A DNA stretch of 7,817 bases from Pseudomonadota bacterium (GCA_023454395.1 JAEYFY010000356.1:1-7817), one strand, 5' to 3'. Positions 1-6,276 are shown, counted from the first letter of the stretch. Program-made: numbers and translations. Notes: generated from the letters alone by a model not told the origin.

Positions 1-2
1 AT

Positions 3-134
3 GAACGCCTTAGCACCGTAGAAGCTCGCGCTCATCTTTTTGAACGTGGTGGTTACCGTTCCTTAGATAAAGGCAGTGTAGATGCAGCATCTGCCGTTAT
101 TATTCTTGAAAGCTGGTTTGAACAGCAGTTTTAA
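3..134 (+). CDS. ruvX: RuvX/YqgF, Holliday junction resolvase-like / pre-16S rRNA nuclease, C-terminal part
   Basis: The last 43 codons of a gene that begins before the window. The visible peptide starts [19 protein letters not shown] and ends in [10 protein letters not shown]. It matches the C-terminus of E. coli YqgF/RuvX closely, including the DERLST-type motif, the GGYR stretch and the SAVIILES helix. The family has an RNase H-like fold and processes the 5' end of 16S rRNA; it was also proposed to be a Holliday junction resolvase. The N-terminal domain with most of the catalytic acidic residues lies outside. It converges on yggR, 47 bp away. In E. coli ruvX also sits beside yggR, which supports the call. 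The frame runs off the left edge and is otherwise intact. Confidence 0.93.
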   Translation, partial: ERLSTVEARAHLFERGGYRSLDKGSVDAASAVIILESWFEQQF

Positions 135-137
135 AAC

Positions 138-169
138 ATAAGTTCCACCTTGTGACACCACTTATTTTT
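138..169. terminator. Weak candidate bidirectional terminator between ruvX and yggR
   Basis: ATAAGT (138-143) and ACTTAT (160-165) can pair across a 16-nt loop. The + strand continues with a run of five T (165-169). On the - strand the same stem is followed by GTTTT. The position between two converging genes fits a shared terminator. The stem is only 6 bp and AT-rich, so this is tentative. A further ACTTATAAGT palindrome at 170-179 offers alternative pairings. Confidence 0.3.
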
Positions 170-181
170 ACTTATAAGTTA

Positions 182-1186
182 TCACTCCGCTTGAATTAAA
201 CCTTCATGTTGGCGTTGCTGCCGACTTAACATGAAGGTTTGCATTCCGTATTCGCTACCTGTTTGCATTAATGTTGTCACTTGGTGGTATTTGCCTTCTC
301 TTATAAGATGCGAAATACCCTGCGTAACCTGCATTATTTCAAATAATGCCACACGCCCATCTTCAGTTGAAGGCACTAACTCTTGTGAAATTATCGCCCT
401 TAAACTGCACGCTAATTGTGATGAAACCCATTGACGTTCATTACCTGTAAAGACATTAGTTACGCGCTCAAGCGTTTGTACTGCTCCTTGAGTATGCAAT
501 GTTGCCAGCACTAAATGCCCTGTTTCTGCCGCCGTTAATGCCAACTGAATACTTTGTGCATCTCTTAATTCACCTAACATAATGACATCCGGATCTTGGC
601 GTAGAGCGCTCTTTATTGCATTTGCAGTATGTTGAACATCTCGCCCTATTTCCCTTTGCTGTACAATGCTTTGCTTATTGCTATGCATAAATTCAATAGG
701 ATCTTCTAATGTCAAAATATGCTGACGTTGATATTGGTTTAAATGATTGATCATTGCAGCTAATGTCGATGATTTCCCACTTCCGGTTGCGCCAGTCACT
801 AAAATAAGCCCATGAGAATAATTATCTAATAATGTTGAAACCGACTTGGGTACTCGAAGTTTATCTAAAGAAGGAATTTGTGTTTCAATGATCCTTAATA
901 CTGCGGAAACACCTTTTTGTTGGCGAAATAAATTGATACGAAGTCGTTGCCCACAAGACAGCGTAAGTGCCATATCAACCTGCCCTTCATGCTCAAAAAC
1001 TTGCTTTTGAGCATCACTCAAAAAAGGCAAGAGCCACGTGAGTAGACTATCAGAAGTGATAGGTTTACATTGATTTTGTTGATAAAGTATCCCATTGATC
1101 CGCAATCGAGGTACATCACCACAACAAAGGTGCAGATCCGAAGCGTTATGCTTTACACTATATGCAATTAAATTTTCCATTTTCAT
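182..1186 (-). CDS. yggR: YggR, PilT-family secretion/twitching ATPase (orphan)
   Basis: A 334-residue protein of the PilT/GspE ATPase superfamily. PilT proteins are cytoplasmic hexameric ATPases that power retraction of type IV pili. Visible motifs are Walker A GATGSGKSS (132-140), the Asp box EDPIEF (161-166), Walker B VIMLGELRD (201-209) and the His box TGHLVLATLH (222-231). The N-terminal part (about 10-100) fits the PAS-like PilT domain, with SDLHL at 16-20. The C-terminal LIREGKY (294-300) recalls the AIRNLIRE motif that PilT needs for retraction. I chose the ATG at 1186 because AGGAG lies 8 nt upstream; an in-frame ATG at 1249 lies inside yggS and has no such support. The ATG at 1180 (MENL) is a lesser alternative. 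No pilus gene is in the window, so its partner is unknown. It is divergent from yggS, as in E. coli. Confidence 0.92.
   Translation of the reverse strand: MKMENLIAYSVKHNASDLHLCCGDVPRLRINGILYQQNQCKPITSDSLLTWLLPFLSDAQKQVFEHEGQVDMALTLSCGQRLRINLFRQQKGVSAVLRIIETQIPSLDKLRVPKSVSTLLDNYSHGLILVTGATGSGKSSTLAAMINHLNQYQRQHILTLEDPIEFMHSNKQSIVQQREIGRDVQHTANAIKSALRQDPDVIMLGELRDAQSIQLALTAAETGHLVLATLHTQGAVQTLERVTNVFTGNERQWVSSQLACSLRAIISQELVPSTEDGRVALFEIMQVTQGISHLIREGKYHQVTTLMQTGSEYGMQTFMLSRQQRQHEGLIQAE
198..240. repeat. Perfect 13-bp inverted repeat inside the 3' end of yggR
   Basis: AAACCTTCATGTT (198-210) is the exact reverse complement of AACATGAAGGTTT (228-240), with a 17-nt spacer. Both arms encode yggR residues (TFML at 317-320 and QHEGL at 326-330). 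The spacer holds a smaller GGC/GCC pair (211-213 with 220-222). No long T-run follows on either strand, so it is not a typical intrinsic terminator. It could fold at the 3' end of the yggR mRNA, or act on read-through from ruvX. Confidence 0.7.
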
Positions 1187-1194
1187 CTTATTAT

Positions 1195-1199
1195 CTCCT
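1195..1199 (-). promoter_or_regulatory. Ribosome binding site that fixes the yggR start
   Basis: On the - strand the sequence reads AGGAG, 8 nt before the ATG at 1186. It fills most of the 21-bp gap between the divergent starts. The + strand yggS start at 1208 has only a weak GAG (1200-1202) directly beside it, so both initiation regions are packed into the same few bases. Confidence 0.75.
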
Positions 1200-1207
1200 G
1201 AGTTGCC

Positions 1208-1906
1208 ATGAATACTATTAAACAGAATCTCGTCAATGTCAGGTCTCACATTGACACAGCAGCGCAGAAATGCGGCCGTTCTTCAGAAGAAATAACACTA
1301 CTTGCAGTGAGTAAAACAAAACCTGCGAGTGACATCGAAAAAGCAATAGCATGTGGACAAACTGAATTTGGTGAAAACTATGTCCAAGAAGGTGTTGATA
1401 AAATCCATTATTTTGCTAATAACAACAGCTTAGTTTGGCACTTTATCGGCCCTTTACAGTCAAACAAAACACGCCTTGTTGCTGAGAATTTCGATTGGTG
1501 CCATACCATTGATAGATTAAAAATCGCGCAAAGATTAAGTGACCAACGTCCTGACACATTGCCACCATTAAATGTGCTTATTCAAATCAATATCAGTGAT
1601 GAAAATAGTAAATCAGGTATTAATCTGACAGAGCTTGATGGGTTAGCAGCGCAAATTTCTATTCTTTCAGGTATTAAATTACGTGGATTAATGGCGATCC
1701 CAGCACCTGAAAGCGAGTATGACAAACAAGTTGAAGTGTTAAAAAAAATGCATCTCGCATTTAAGCAATTACAATCTCAATATCCCAATATAGATACGTT
1801 ATCTATGGGAATGACGAGTGATATGGAAGCGGCGATTGCTTGTGGTTCAACGCTCGTTCGTATTGGTACAGCAATTTTTGGCGCAAGAGATTACGCGACT
1901 AAGTAG
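1208..1906 (+). CDS. yggS: YggS/PLPHP, pyridoxal 5'-phosphate homeostasis protein
   Basis: A 232-residue protein of the YggS/PROSC (COG0325) family, a monomeric TIM-barrel PLP-binding protein of the alanine racemase N-terminal fold. It has no known enzyme activity and controls the level of free PLP and amino-acid balance. The PLP lysine is K36 in LLAVSKTKP, the same number as in E. coli. Other signatures are FGENYVQE (54-61), WHFIGPLQSNK (77-87) and the phosphate-binding C-terminal SMGMTSDMEAAI (199-210) followed by VRIGTAIFG (217-225). The length is typical. The Shine-Dalgarno is weak (GAG at 1200-1202). It is the first gene of a same-strand run and is followed 14 bp later by proC. The human family name PROSC comes from the bacterial link with proC seen here. 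The promoter must lie inside the 5' part of yggR on the other strand. Confidence 0.96.
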   Translation: MNTIKQNLVNVRSHIDTAAQKCGRSSEEITLLAVSKTKPASDIEKAIACGQTEFGENYVQEGVDKIHYFANNNSLVWHFIGPLQSNKTRLVAENFDWCHTIDRLKIAQRLSDQRPDTLPPLNVLIQINISDENSKSGINLTELDGLAAQISILSGIKLRGLMAIPAPESEYDKQVEVLKKMHLAFKQLQSQYPNIDTLSMGMTSDMEAAIACGSTLVRIGTAIFGARDYATK

Positions 1907-1920
1907 AAATAGAGGTTTAT

Positions 1921-2739
1921 ATGGAACATCGTAACATCGCTTTTATTGGCGCTGGGAATATGGCTCATGCCATTATTGCAGGGTTGGTTCAAGGTGGATA
2001 TCCAGCACATAAGATAACCGTCAGCTCACCTTCTGCCGTTCGCCGTGAACCTTTAGAAAAAGAGTTCGGCATTCATAGTACTAATGACAATATTGATGCC
2101 GTTCAAAAAGCGGATGTCATTGTGCTGGCAGTCAAACCACAAATGATGGAAGAAGTTTGTAAGCCCTTACAAAATATCACAATGAGTAAAAAGTTGGTCC
2201 TTACTATCGCTGCTGGCATTCCTGCTACACGTTATAACGACTATTTTGCGACTCAATTACAGCTTGTTCGCATTATGCCAAATACTCCGGCATTAGTAGG
2301 TAAAGGCTTAAGTGGTATGTTTGCGCACAATTCACTTTCATCTCAAGATAAACAGTTTGCCGACGAATTAATGAAAAGTGTCGGAACAACTGTTTGGGTA
2401 GAGCAAGAATCTGCCATCAATGATATTATCGCCGTTGCTGGTAGTGCGCCCGCTTATTTCTTCTTGTTTATGGAATCCATGCAACAAGAAGCTGAACGTT
2501 TAGGTTTTTCACCTGAAGTAGCAAGAGCTATTGTGCAACAAGCCGCAAGTGGTTCTACCGCTTTAGCTGAGAAACAACATATGTTGCCTTTCTCAACTTT
2601 ACGTGAGCAAGTAACATCAAAAGGTGGAACGACAGCGGCTGCACTTATGCAGTTTTATGAAGGAAAATTACCTGAAAACGTCGCTTCTGCCATGCAAGCT
2701 GCAATTAAACGTGCGCAAGAAATGGAAAAACAATTTTAA
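1921..2739 (+). CDS. proC: Pyrroline-5-carboxylate reductase
   Basis: A 272-residue enzyme that reduces 1-pyrroline-5-carboxylate to L-proline with NAD(P)H, the last step of proline synthesis; it is cytoplasmic and oligomeric. The N-terminal Rossmann domain shows FIGAGNMAHAI (8-18) for dinucleotide binding and VKPQ (71-74). RIMPNTPA (117-124) follows. The C-terminal dimer and substrate domain carries VAGSAPAYFF (172-181) and the P5CR signature around VTSKGGTTAAAL (231-242). Length and motifs are complete. AGAGG (1911-1915) lies 5 nt before the ATG. The gene sits 14 bp after yggS and 18 bp before yggT, so it is very likely cotranscribed with both. In E. coli proC is elsewhere and yggS is directly followed by yggT; the arrangement here is known from other gamma-proteobacteria. 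Confidence 0.97.
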   Translation: MEHRNIAFIGAGNMAHAIIAGLVQGGYPAHKITVSSPSAVRREPLEKEFGIHSTNDNIDAVQKADVIVLAVKPQMMEEVCKPLQNITMSKKLVLTIAAGIPATRYNDYFATQLQLVRIMPNTPALVGKGLSGMFAHNSLSSQDKQFADELMKSVGTTVWVEQESAINDIIAVAGSAPAYFFLFMESMQQEAERLGFSPEVARAIVQQAASGSTALAEKQHMLPFSTLREQVTSKGGTTAAALMQFYEGKLPENVASAMQAAIKRAQEMEKQF

Positions 2740-2757
2740 TTTCATCAGGGCCAACTA

Positions 2758-3315
2758 ATGAATTTTTTAAATTTCGTCATTCTGACTCTTCTTCAACTCT
2801 ACACATCCGTACTTCTATTACGTGTTTGGATGCAATGTGTCAGAGCTGATTTTTATAATCCTTTTTCACAATTTATCGTCAAGATCACACAGCCAATTGT
2901 TCGTCCATTAAGAAGTGTTATTCCTTCTATTGGTCCTATTGATACCGCTTCAGTCTTATTAGCCTATATCCTCATTCTGCTTGGTATTATTATTCCATCT
3001 TACTTATCAGGGACATCTATTCCTTTCTCTTTAATGTTCCCATTTGCCTTTATTGAACTGCTTACAGCAGCCGGTAAGATGATTTTCTGGTTGATCATTA
3101 TCCGCGCAATTCTTAGCTGGGTAAGCCAAGGTCGTAACCCAATTGATCATCTTTTATATCAATTAACAGAACCTTTAATGGCGCCAATTCGTCGTGTAAT
3201 TCCGGCAATGGGCGGTTTAGATTTCTCTGCAATGATTGTTATTCTTGTACTTTACGCTCTGAATTATCTACGAGTAGACGTTTTACAATGGCTACTTAGC
3301 GTAACCCTTTACTAA
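2758..3315 (+). CDS. yggT: YggT family integral membrane protein
   Basis: A 185-residue inner-membrane protein made of two YGGT (Pfam) repeats. The duplication is visible by eye: [13 protein letters not shown] (44-56) and [13 protein letters not shown] (137-149) each follow an NPF/NPI segment and precede a hydrophobic helix. Hydrophobic segments lie at about 4-24, 65-84, 89-120 and 154-172. Links of the family to osmotic or potassium-related phenotypes in E. coli and to membrane organisation in other lineages are known only loosely, so no function is assigned here. AGGG (2747-2750) lies 7 nt before the start. It lies between proC and rdgB in the same operon-like run. In E. coli the next gene is yggU; here the stop is followed after 13 bp by rdgB. 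Confidence 0.92.
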   Translation: MNFLNFVILTLLQLYTSVLLLRVWMQCVRADFYNPFSQFIVKITQPIVRPLRSVIPSIGPIDTASVLLAYILILLGIIIPSYLSGTSIPFSLMFPFAFIELLTAAGKMIFWLIIIRAILSWVSQGRNPIDHLLYQLTEPLMAPIRRVIPAMGGLDFSAMIVILVLYALNYLRVDVLQWLLSVTLY

Positions 3316-3328
3316 GAGGATAACACTC

Positions 3329-3922
3329 ATGCAAAAAGTCGTTCTCGCAACAGGAAATCCGGGGAAGGTCAAAGAGCTAGCCTCTTTGCTTTCTGATTTT
3401 GGTTTAGATATTGTTGCTCAAACAGAGCTTGGTGTTGATTCTGTTGAAGAAACAGGCTTAACCTTTGTTGAAAATGCGCTAATTAAGGCGCGTCATGCCG
3501 CAAAAGTGACAGGTTTACCTGCCATTGCCGATGACTCAGGTATTTCAGTTGATGCATTAGGTGGCGCGCCAGGGATTTACTCAGCACGCTATGCGGGTGT
3601 TGATGCAAGCGATCAGCAAAATCTGGATAAATTGCTTGATGCAATGAAAGATGTACCTGCTGAAAAACGCCAAGCTCAATTTAACTGTGTATTGGTTTAT
3701 ATGCGCCATGAAAACGATCCAACTCCACTGATTTTCCACGGTATTTGGCACGGTATATTAAGCACAGAAATGCACGGTGAAGGTGGATTTGGCTACGATC
3801 CTATTTTCTTTGTTCCTGAATTAAATTGTACTGCTGCACAATTAACTAAAGAGCAAAAGAATCAGCATTCACACCGCGGTAAAGCACTTAAATTAATGTT
3901 GGATGCCCTTAAGAATGCTTAA
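3329..3922 (+). CDS. rdgB: RdgB, dITP/XTP pyrophosphatase
   Basis: A 197-residue Ham1/ITPase-family enzyme. It hydrolyses non-canonical purine triphosphates (dITP, XTP, dHAPTP) to monophosphate and pyrophosphate, which keeps deaminated purines out of DNA. Visible motifs are the N-terminal substrate loop TGNPGK (8-13), FVENALIKA (46-54), the metal and catalytic region [11 protein letters not shown] (67-77), GGFGYDPIF (152-160), and the base-recognition HRGKAL (182-187). Length equals the E. coli protein. GAGGA (3316-3320) lies 8 nt upstream. The 3' end overlaps the hemW start by 8 bp, as in E. coli. Confidence 0.97.
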   Translation: MQKVVLATGNPGKVKELASLLSDFGLDIVAQTELGVDSVEETGLTFVENALIKARHAAKVTGLPAIADDSGISVDALGGAPGIYSARYAGVDASDQQNLDKLLDAMKDVPAEKRQAQFNCVLVYMRHENDPTPLIFHGIWHGILSTEMHGEGGFGYDPIFFVPELNCTAAQLTKEQKNQHSHRGKALKLMLDALKNA

Positions 3923-5045
3923 GTTGCCCCCATTAAGTTTGTATATTCATATTCCTTGGTGTGTACAAAAATGTCCTTATTGTGATTTCAACTCACACAC
4001 CTTAAAAGGAGAAGTACCACATCAGGAATATGTGCAACATTTACTCAATGATTTAGATGCCGATCTTATTCACGCTGGCTCCCGTGAAGTACAAACAATA
4101 TTTATTGGTGGCGGTACACCTAGCTTATTAAGCGCTGAGTCAATGGCTGATTTACTCTATGGTGTGAAAGAGCGTATTGCTGTTAGCCCTAACGCAGAAA
4201 TTACTATGGAAGCAAATCCAGGAACCGTAGAAGCTGAACGTTTTTCTGGATTCCAGCGTGCGGGTGTAAATCGTATTTCTATTGGTGTGCAAAGTTTTGG
4301 TAACGATAAGCTTATTCGCCTAGGACGTATTCATGATGCTGATGAAGCTAAAAATGCGGCTCGTTTAGCCAAAGAATTAGGCTTACGTAGCTTTAATTTA
4401 GATTTAATGCATGGGTTGCCAGACCAATCATTATCTCAAGCGCTTTCAGATTTACAGCAAGCAATAGAGTTATCTCCACCACATTTATCTTGGTATCAAT
4501 TAACCATTGAACCCAATACACAATTTGGCTCTCGTCCACCTAAATTACCTGATGACGATATGCTGTGGGATATTTTCTCACAAGGCGATAAATTACTGAC
4601 AGCCGCAGGTTATCAACAATATGAAACATCAGCATATTGTAAACCGGGCTTTCAGTGTGAGCACAATTTAAACTATTGGCGTTTTGGTGATTATTTAGGT
4701 ATCGGTTGTGGCGCTCATGGAAAAATAAGCTTTGAAGATGGTCGCATAATGCGAACAGTCAAGACCAAACACCCTAAAGGTTTTATGGAGGGGCGTTATC
4801 TCCACCAGCAAAATTTTGTTGATAATGATGACCGTCCATTTGAATTTTTTATGAACCGTTTTCGTCTATTAGAAGCATTTCCAAGACAAGATTTCAGTGA
4901 TTACACGGGGCTTTCTGAAGAAGTGATTCGCCATCAAATAGATGAAGCATTGTCATTAGGTTATATCAGTGAAACTGACTCTCACTGGCAAATAACCCCT
5001 CACGGCAAGCTATTTTTAAATTCATTACTTGAGCTATTTCTTTAA
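3915..5045 (+). CDS. hemW: HemW, radical SAM haem chaperone (formerly HemN-like YggW)
   Basis: A 376-residue radical SAM protein. Cys16, Cys20 and Cys23 (CVQKCPYC) bind the 4Fe-4S cluster, and GGGTPS (65-70) is the SAM-binding glycine motif. The CX3CX2C pattern without the extra cysteine of true HemN, together with the HNLNYW motif (250-255), marks HemW. HemW binds haem and delivers it to proteins such as respiratory NarI; it is not a coproporphyrinogen oxidase. I chose the ATG at 3915 because the protein then begins [16 protein letters not shown], matching E. coli HemW; an ATG 12 bp earlier is possible. The start overlaps rdgB by 8 bp without a strong Shine-Dalgarno, which suggests translational coupling. 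It is the last gene of the run and is followed by a terminator-like hairpin. Confidence 0.96.
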   Translation: MLKLPPLSLYIHIPWCVQKCPYCDFNSHTLKGEVPHQEYVQHLLNDLDADLIHAGSREVQTIFIGGGTPSLLSAESMADLLYGVKERIAVSPNAEITMEANPGTVEAERFSGFQRAGVNRISIGVQSFGNDKLIRLGRIHDADEAKNAARLAKELGLRSFNLDLMHGLPDQSLSQALSDLQQAIELSPPHLSWYQLTIEPNTQFGSRPPKLPDDDMLWDIFSQGDKLLTAAGYQQYETSAYCKPGFQCEHNLNYWRFGDYLGIGCGAHGKISFEDGRIMRTVKTKHPKGFMEGRYLHQQNFVDNDDRPFEFFMNRFRLLEAFPRQDFSDYTGLSEEVIRHQIDEALSLGYISETDSHWQITPHGKLFLNSLLELFL

Positions 5046-5071
5046 TATTGCTGATTTCAAATAGCTAATTT

Positions 5072-5130
5072 AAAAACGCCCATACTGTTATTGCACTGAG
5101 ATCAGTTCATTCATAATATGGGCATTTTTT
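5072..5130. terminator. Bidirectional terminator-like hairpin between hemW and the binding-protein gene
   Basis: AAAAACGCCCATA (5072-5084) pairs with TATGGGCATTTTT (5117-5129) over 13 bp with one C/A mismatch. Six T (5125-5130) follow on the + strand, and the - strand copy ends in GGGCGTTTTT. That is the layout of a terminator serving two converging genes. The loop is unusually long (32 nt) but holds a nested stem, ACTG/CAGT around AGAT (5095-5106). The 121-bp intergenic region holds no coding sequence that I can support. Confidence 0.7.
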
Positions 5131-5166
5131 ATTTATGATAAAGCGACTTAAACGATTATAGAAATC

Positions 5167-6117
5167 TTAAAGTGCGCTTTCTACTGCTTCAATCTGCTTA
5201 GTTAAGCTATCTAATCCCCCTCCAGAGAGATACCAAAGATCTGCTTGCAGATAAACAATATCGCCATTTTTATAAGCCGATGTTGTTTTCACTTCATTAT
5301 TTTCAAAGGTGGCTTTCTCTAATTTACCTGCGCCAATTGCTTCGCTACGATCAACAATTAAAATAACATCAGGATTCGCTTTTGCGATCATTTCAGAGGT
5401 AACGACACGACGTTTACCTTTATCTTCTTCAGCAACCGGCGGTAATTCAGCACGCTTAGCTTTAACGACATCATAAACAACGCTTTGATTATTAGGCATT
5501 AAATTGCCATCATTATGCATTAGAACTAATACTTTTTTATCAGATCCAGCCGCTTTTTTCTGAGCTTGCTCAATAACTGTATTTAACTTAGTAAGTTGCT
5601 CTTGAGTCGCTTGCTGTTTATCAAATAATTCACCTAATAATTTGATGTTCGACTCAACAGAATTGAGATAATTAGCACTATTAGTCCCTAAATTAACAGT
5701 AGGTGCAATTTTCGCTAAAGCCTCATAAGACGCACCTTGACGACCTGTAATAATAATTAAGTCAGGTTTAATCTCTGCTAATTTTTCTAAGTCAGGCGAC
5801 TTCATACCTCCGACATTAGCAACGTTACTTGCAATACTTCCTTTAATATAAGCAGGCGCATTACCTAACGGCAACCCTACCACTTTATCGGCTAAACCTA
5901 ACTGAACTAAAGAATCATATAAACCAAAATCAAATAGAACAACTTTTGAAGGGTTCTTAGTGACCGACGTTTCACCTAACAGATGCTTAATCACCATTTT
6001 GTCATTCTGTTGACTAATAATTTGGTTAGGTTGATATTCAATTGGCGTTTTACTTAACGCTGAGAAACTCGTTACAGAAAGGATAGATGCGATAACTAAA
6101 GGAAGGATCTTCTTCAT
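5167..6117 (-). CDS. Periplasmic siderophore-binding protein, CeuE/YclQ/FatB type
   Basis: A 316-residue solute-binding protein of the iron-siderophore (FhuD/CeuE) fold. It would capture a ferric siderophore in the periplasm and pass it to an ABC permease. A Sec signal peptide is clear: MKK, a hydrophobic core to about residue 19, and likely cleavage near FSALSK (18-23). There is no lipobox cysteine, so it is soluble. Family features are VGGMKSPDLEKLAEIKPDLI (102-121), NPDVILIVDR (248-257) and LWYLSGGGLDSL (294-305). From a remembered alignment, the CeuE iron-ligand tyrosine is kept as Y296, while the ligand histidine is replaced in KGKRR (233-237). AGGG (6126-6129) lies 8 nt before the ATG inside a hairpin, and a Fur-box match lies upstream. 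No permease or ATPase gene is nearby. The substrate is unknown; a catecholate is likely from the family. Confidence 0.87.
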   Translation of the reverse strand: MKKILPLVIASILSVTSFSALSKTPIEYQPNQIISQQNDKMVIKHLLGETSVTKNPSKVVLFDFGLYDSLVQLGLADKVVGLPLGNAPAYIKGSIASNVANVGGMKSPDLEKLAEIKPDLIIITGRQGASYEALAKIAPTVNLGTNSANYLNSVESNIKLLGELFDKQQATQEQLTKLNTVIEQAQKKAAGSDKKVLVLMHNDGNLMPNNQSVVYDVVKAKRAELPPVAEEDKGKRRVVTSEMIAKANPDVILIVDRSEAIGAGKLEKATFENNEVKTTSAYKNGDIVYLQADLWYLSGGGLDSLTKQIEAVESAL

Positions 6118-6123
6118 TAATTT

Positions 6124-6156
6124 TGCCCTGTTTAAGTGGAATACTCAAACAGGGCA
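6124..6156 (-). promoter_or_regulatory. Leader hairpin that contains the ribosome binding site of the siderophore-binding protein gene
   Basis: On the - strand, TGCCCTGTTTGAGT (6156-6143) pairs with ACTTAAACAGGGCA (6137-6124) over 14 bp with a single G-U wobble and a 5-nt loop, ATTCC. The 3' arm contains ACAGGG, the only Shine-Dalgarno candidate for the ATG at 6117. No T-run follows, so it is not an intrinsic terminator. The pairing is read directly from the sequence; a role in blocking translation is inference. Confidence 0.65.
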
Positions 6157-6189
6157 TTCTAAACAGCTCTCCCCACAAGTCAATTGAAC

Positions 6190-6208
6190 AAGAATGATTT
6201 TCATTATT
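6190..6208 (-). promoter_or_regulatory. Fur box upstream of the siderophore-binding protein gene
   Basis: On the - strand AATAATGAAAATCATTCTT matches the 19-bp Fur consensus GATAATGATAATCATTATC at 15 positions. It lies 72 bp before the start of an iron-uptake-type gene, where a Fur operator is expected. A possible promoter spans it: TTGAAA (6216-6211) as -35, then 17 bp, then a poor -10 TCTTGT (6193-6188). The AATAAT motifs at 6211-6206 and 6208-6203 are alternative -10 elements. Repression by Fur with iron is inferred from the match and the gene. Confidence 0.75.
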
Positions 6209-6247
6209 ATTTTCAATTATTGTGAGTTTGCCATTTGTAAAGCTCAT

Positions 6248-6276
6248 TAATTATCTGGTTAATAACCTAATCATTA
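6248..6276. repeat. Imperfect 29-bp palindrome between yggN and the binding-protein gene
   Basis: The core GGTTAATAACC (6257-6267) is palindromic around one central base. Flanking bases continue the symmetry in part (6248-6254 against 6270-6276, with one mismatch). It lies 14 bp beyond the yggN stop. It could be a weak terminator for yggN or an operator-like site; there is no T-run, so I leave the function open. Confidence 0.4.

Noticed and set aside
128..137. GTTTTAAAAC palindrome over the ruvX stop codon
   Set aside because: Ten AT-rich bases around a TTT-TAA end; easily chance, with no further structure.
231..434. Open frame of 67 codons on the + strand
   Set aside because: It lies antisense to yggR in a region coding for conserved PilT sequence and has no family resemblance; it is a shadow.
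1187..1249. Longer yggR start at 1249
   Set aside because: The added 21 residues lie antisense to the start of yggS, have no PilT similarity and no ribosome binding site; AGGAG supports 1186.
6158..6247. Upstream extension of the leader frame to an ATG at 6247
   Set aside because: It crosses the Fur box and probable promoter, so it would not be in the mRNA; the peptide looks like translated AT-rich regulatory DNA.
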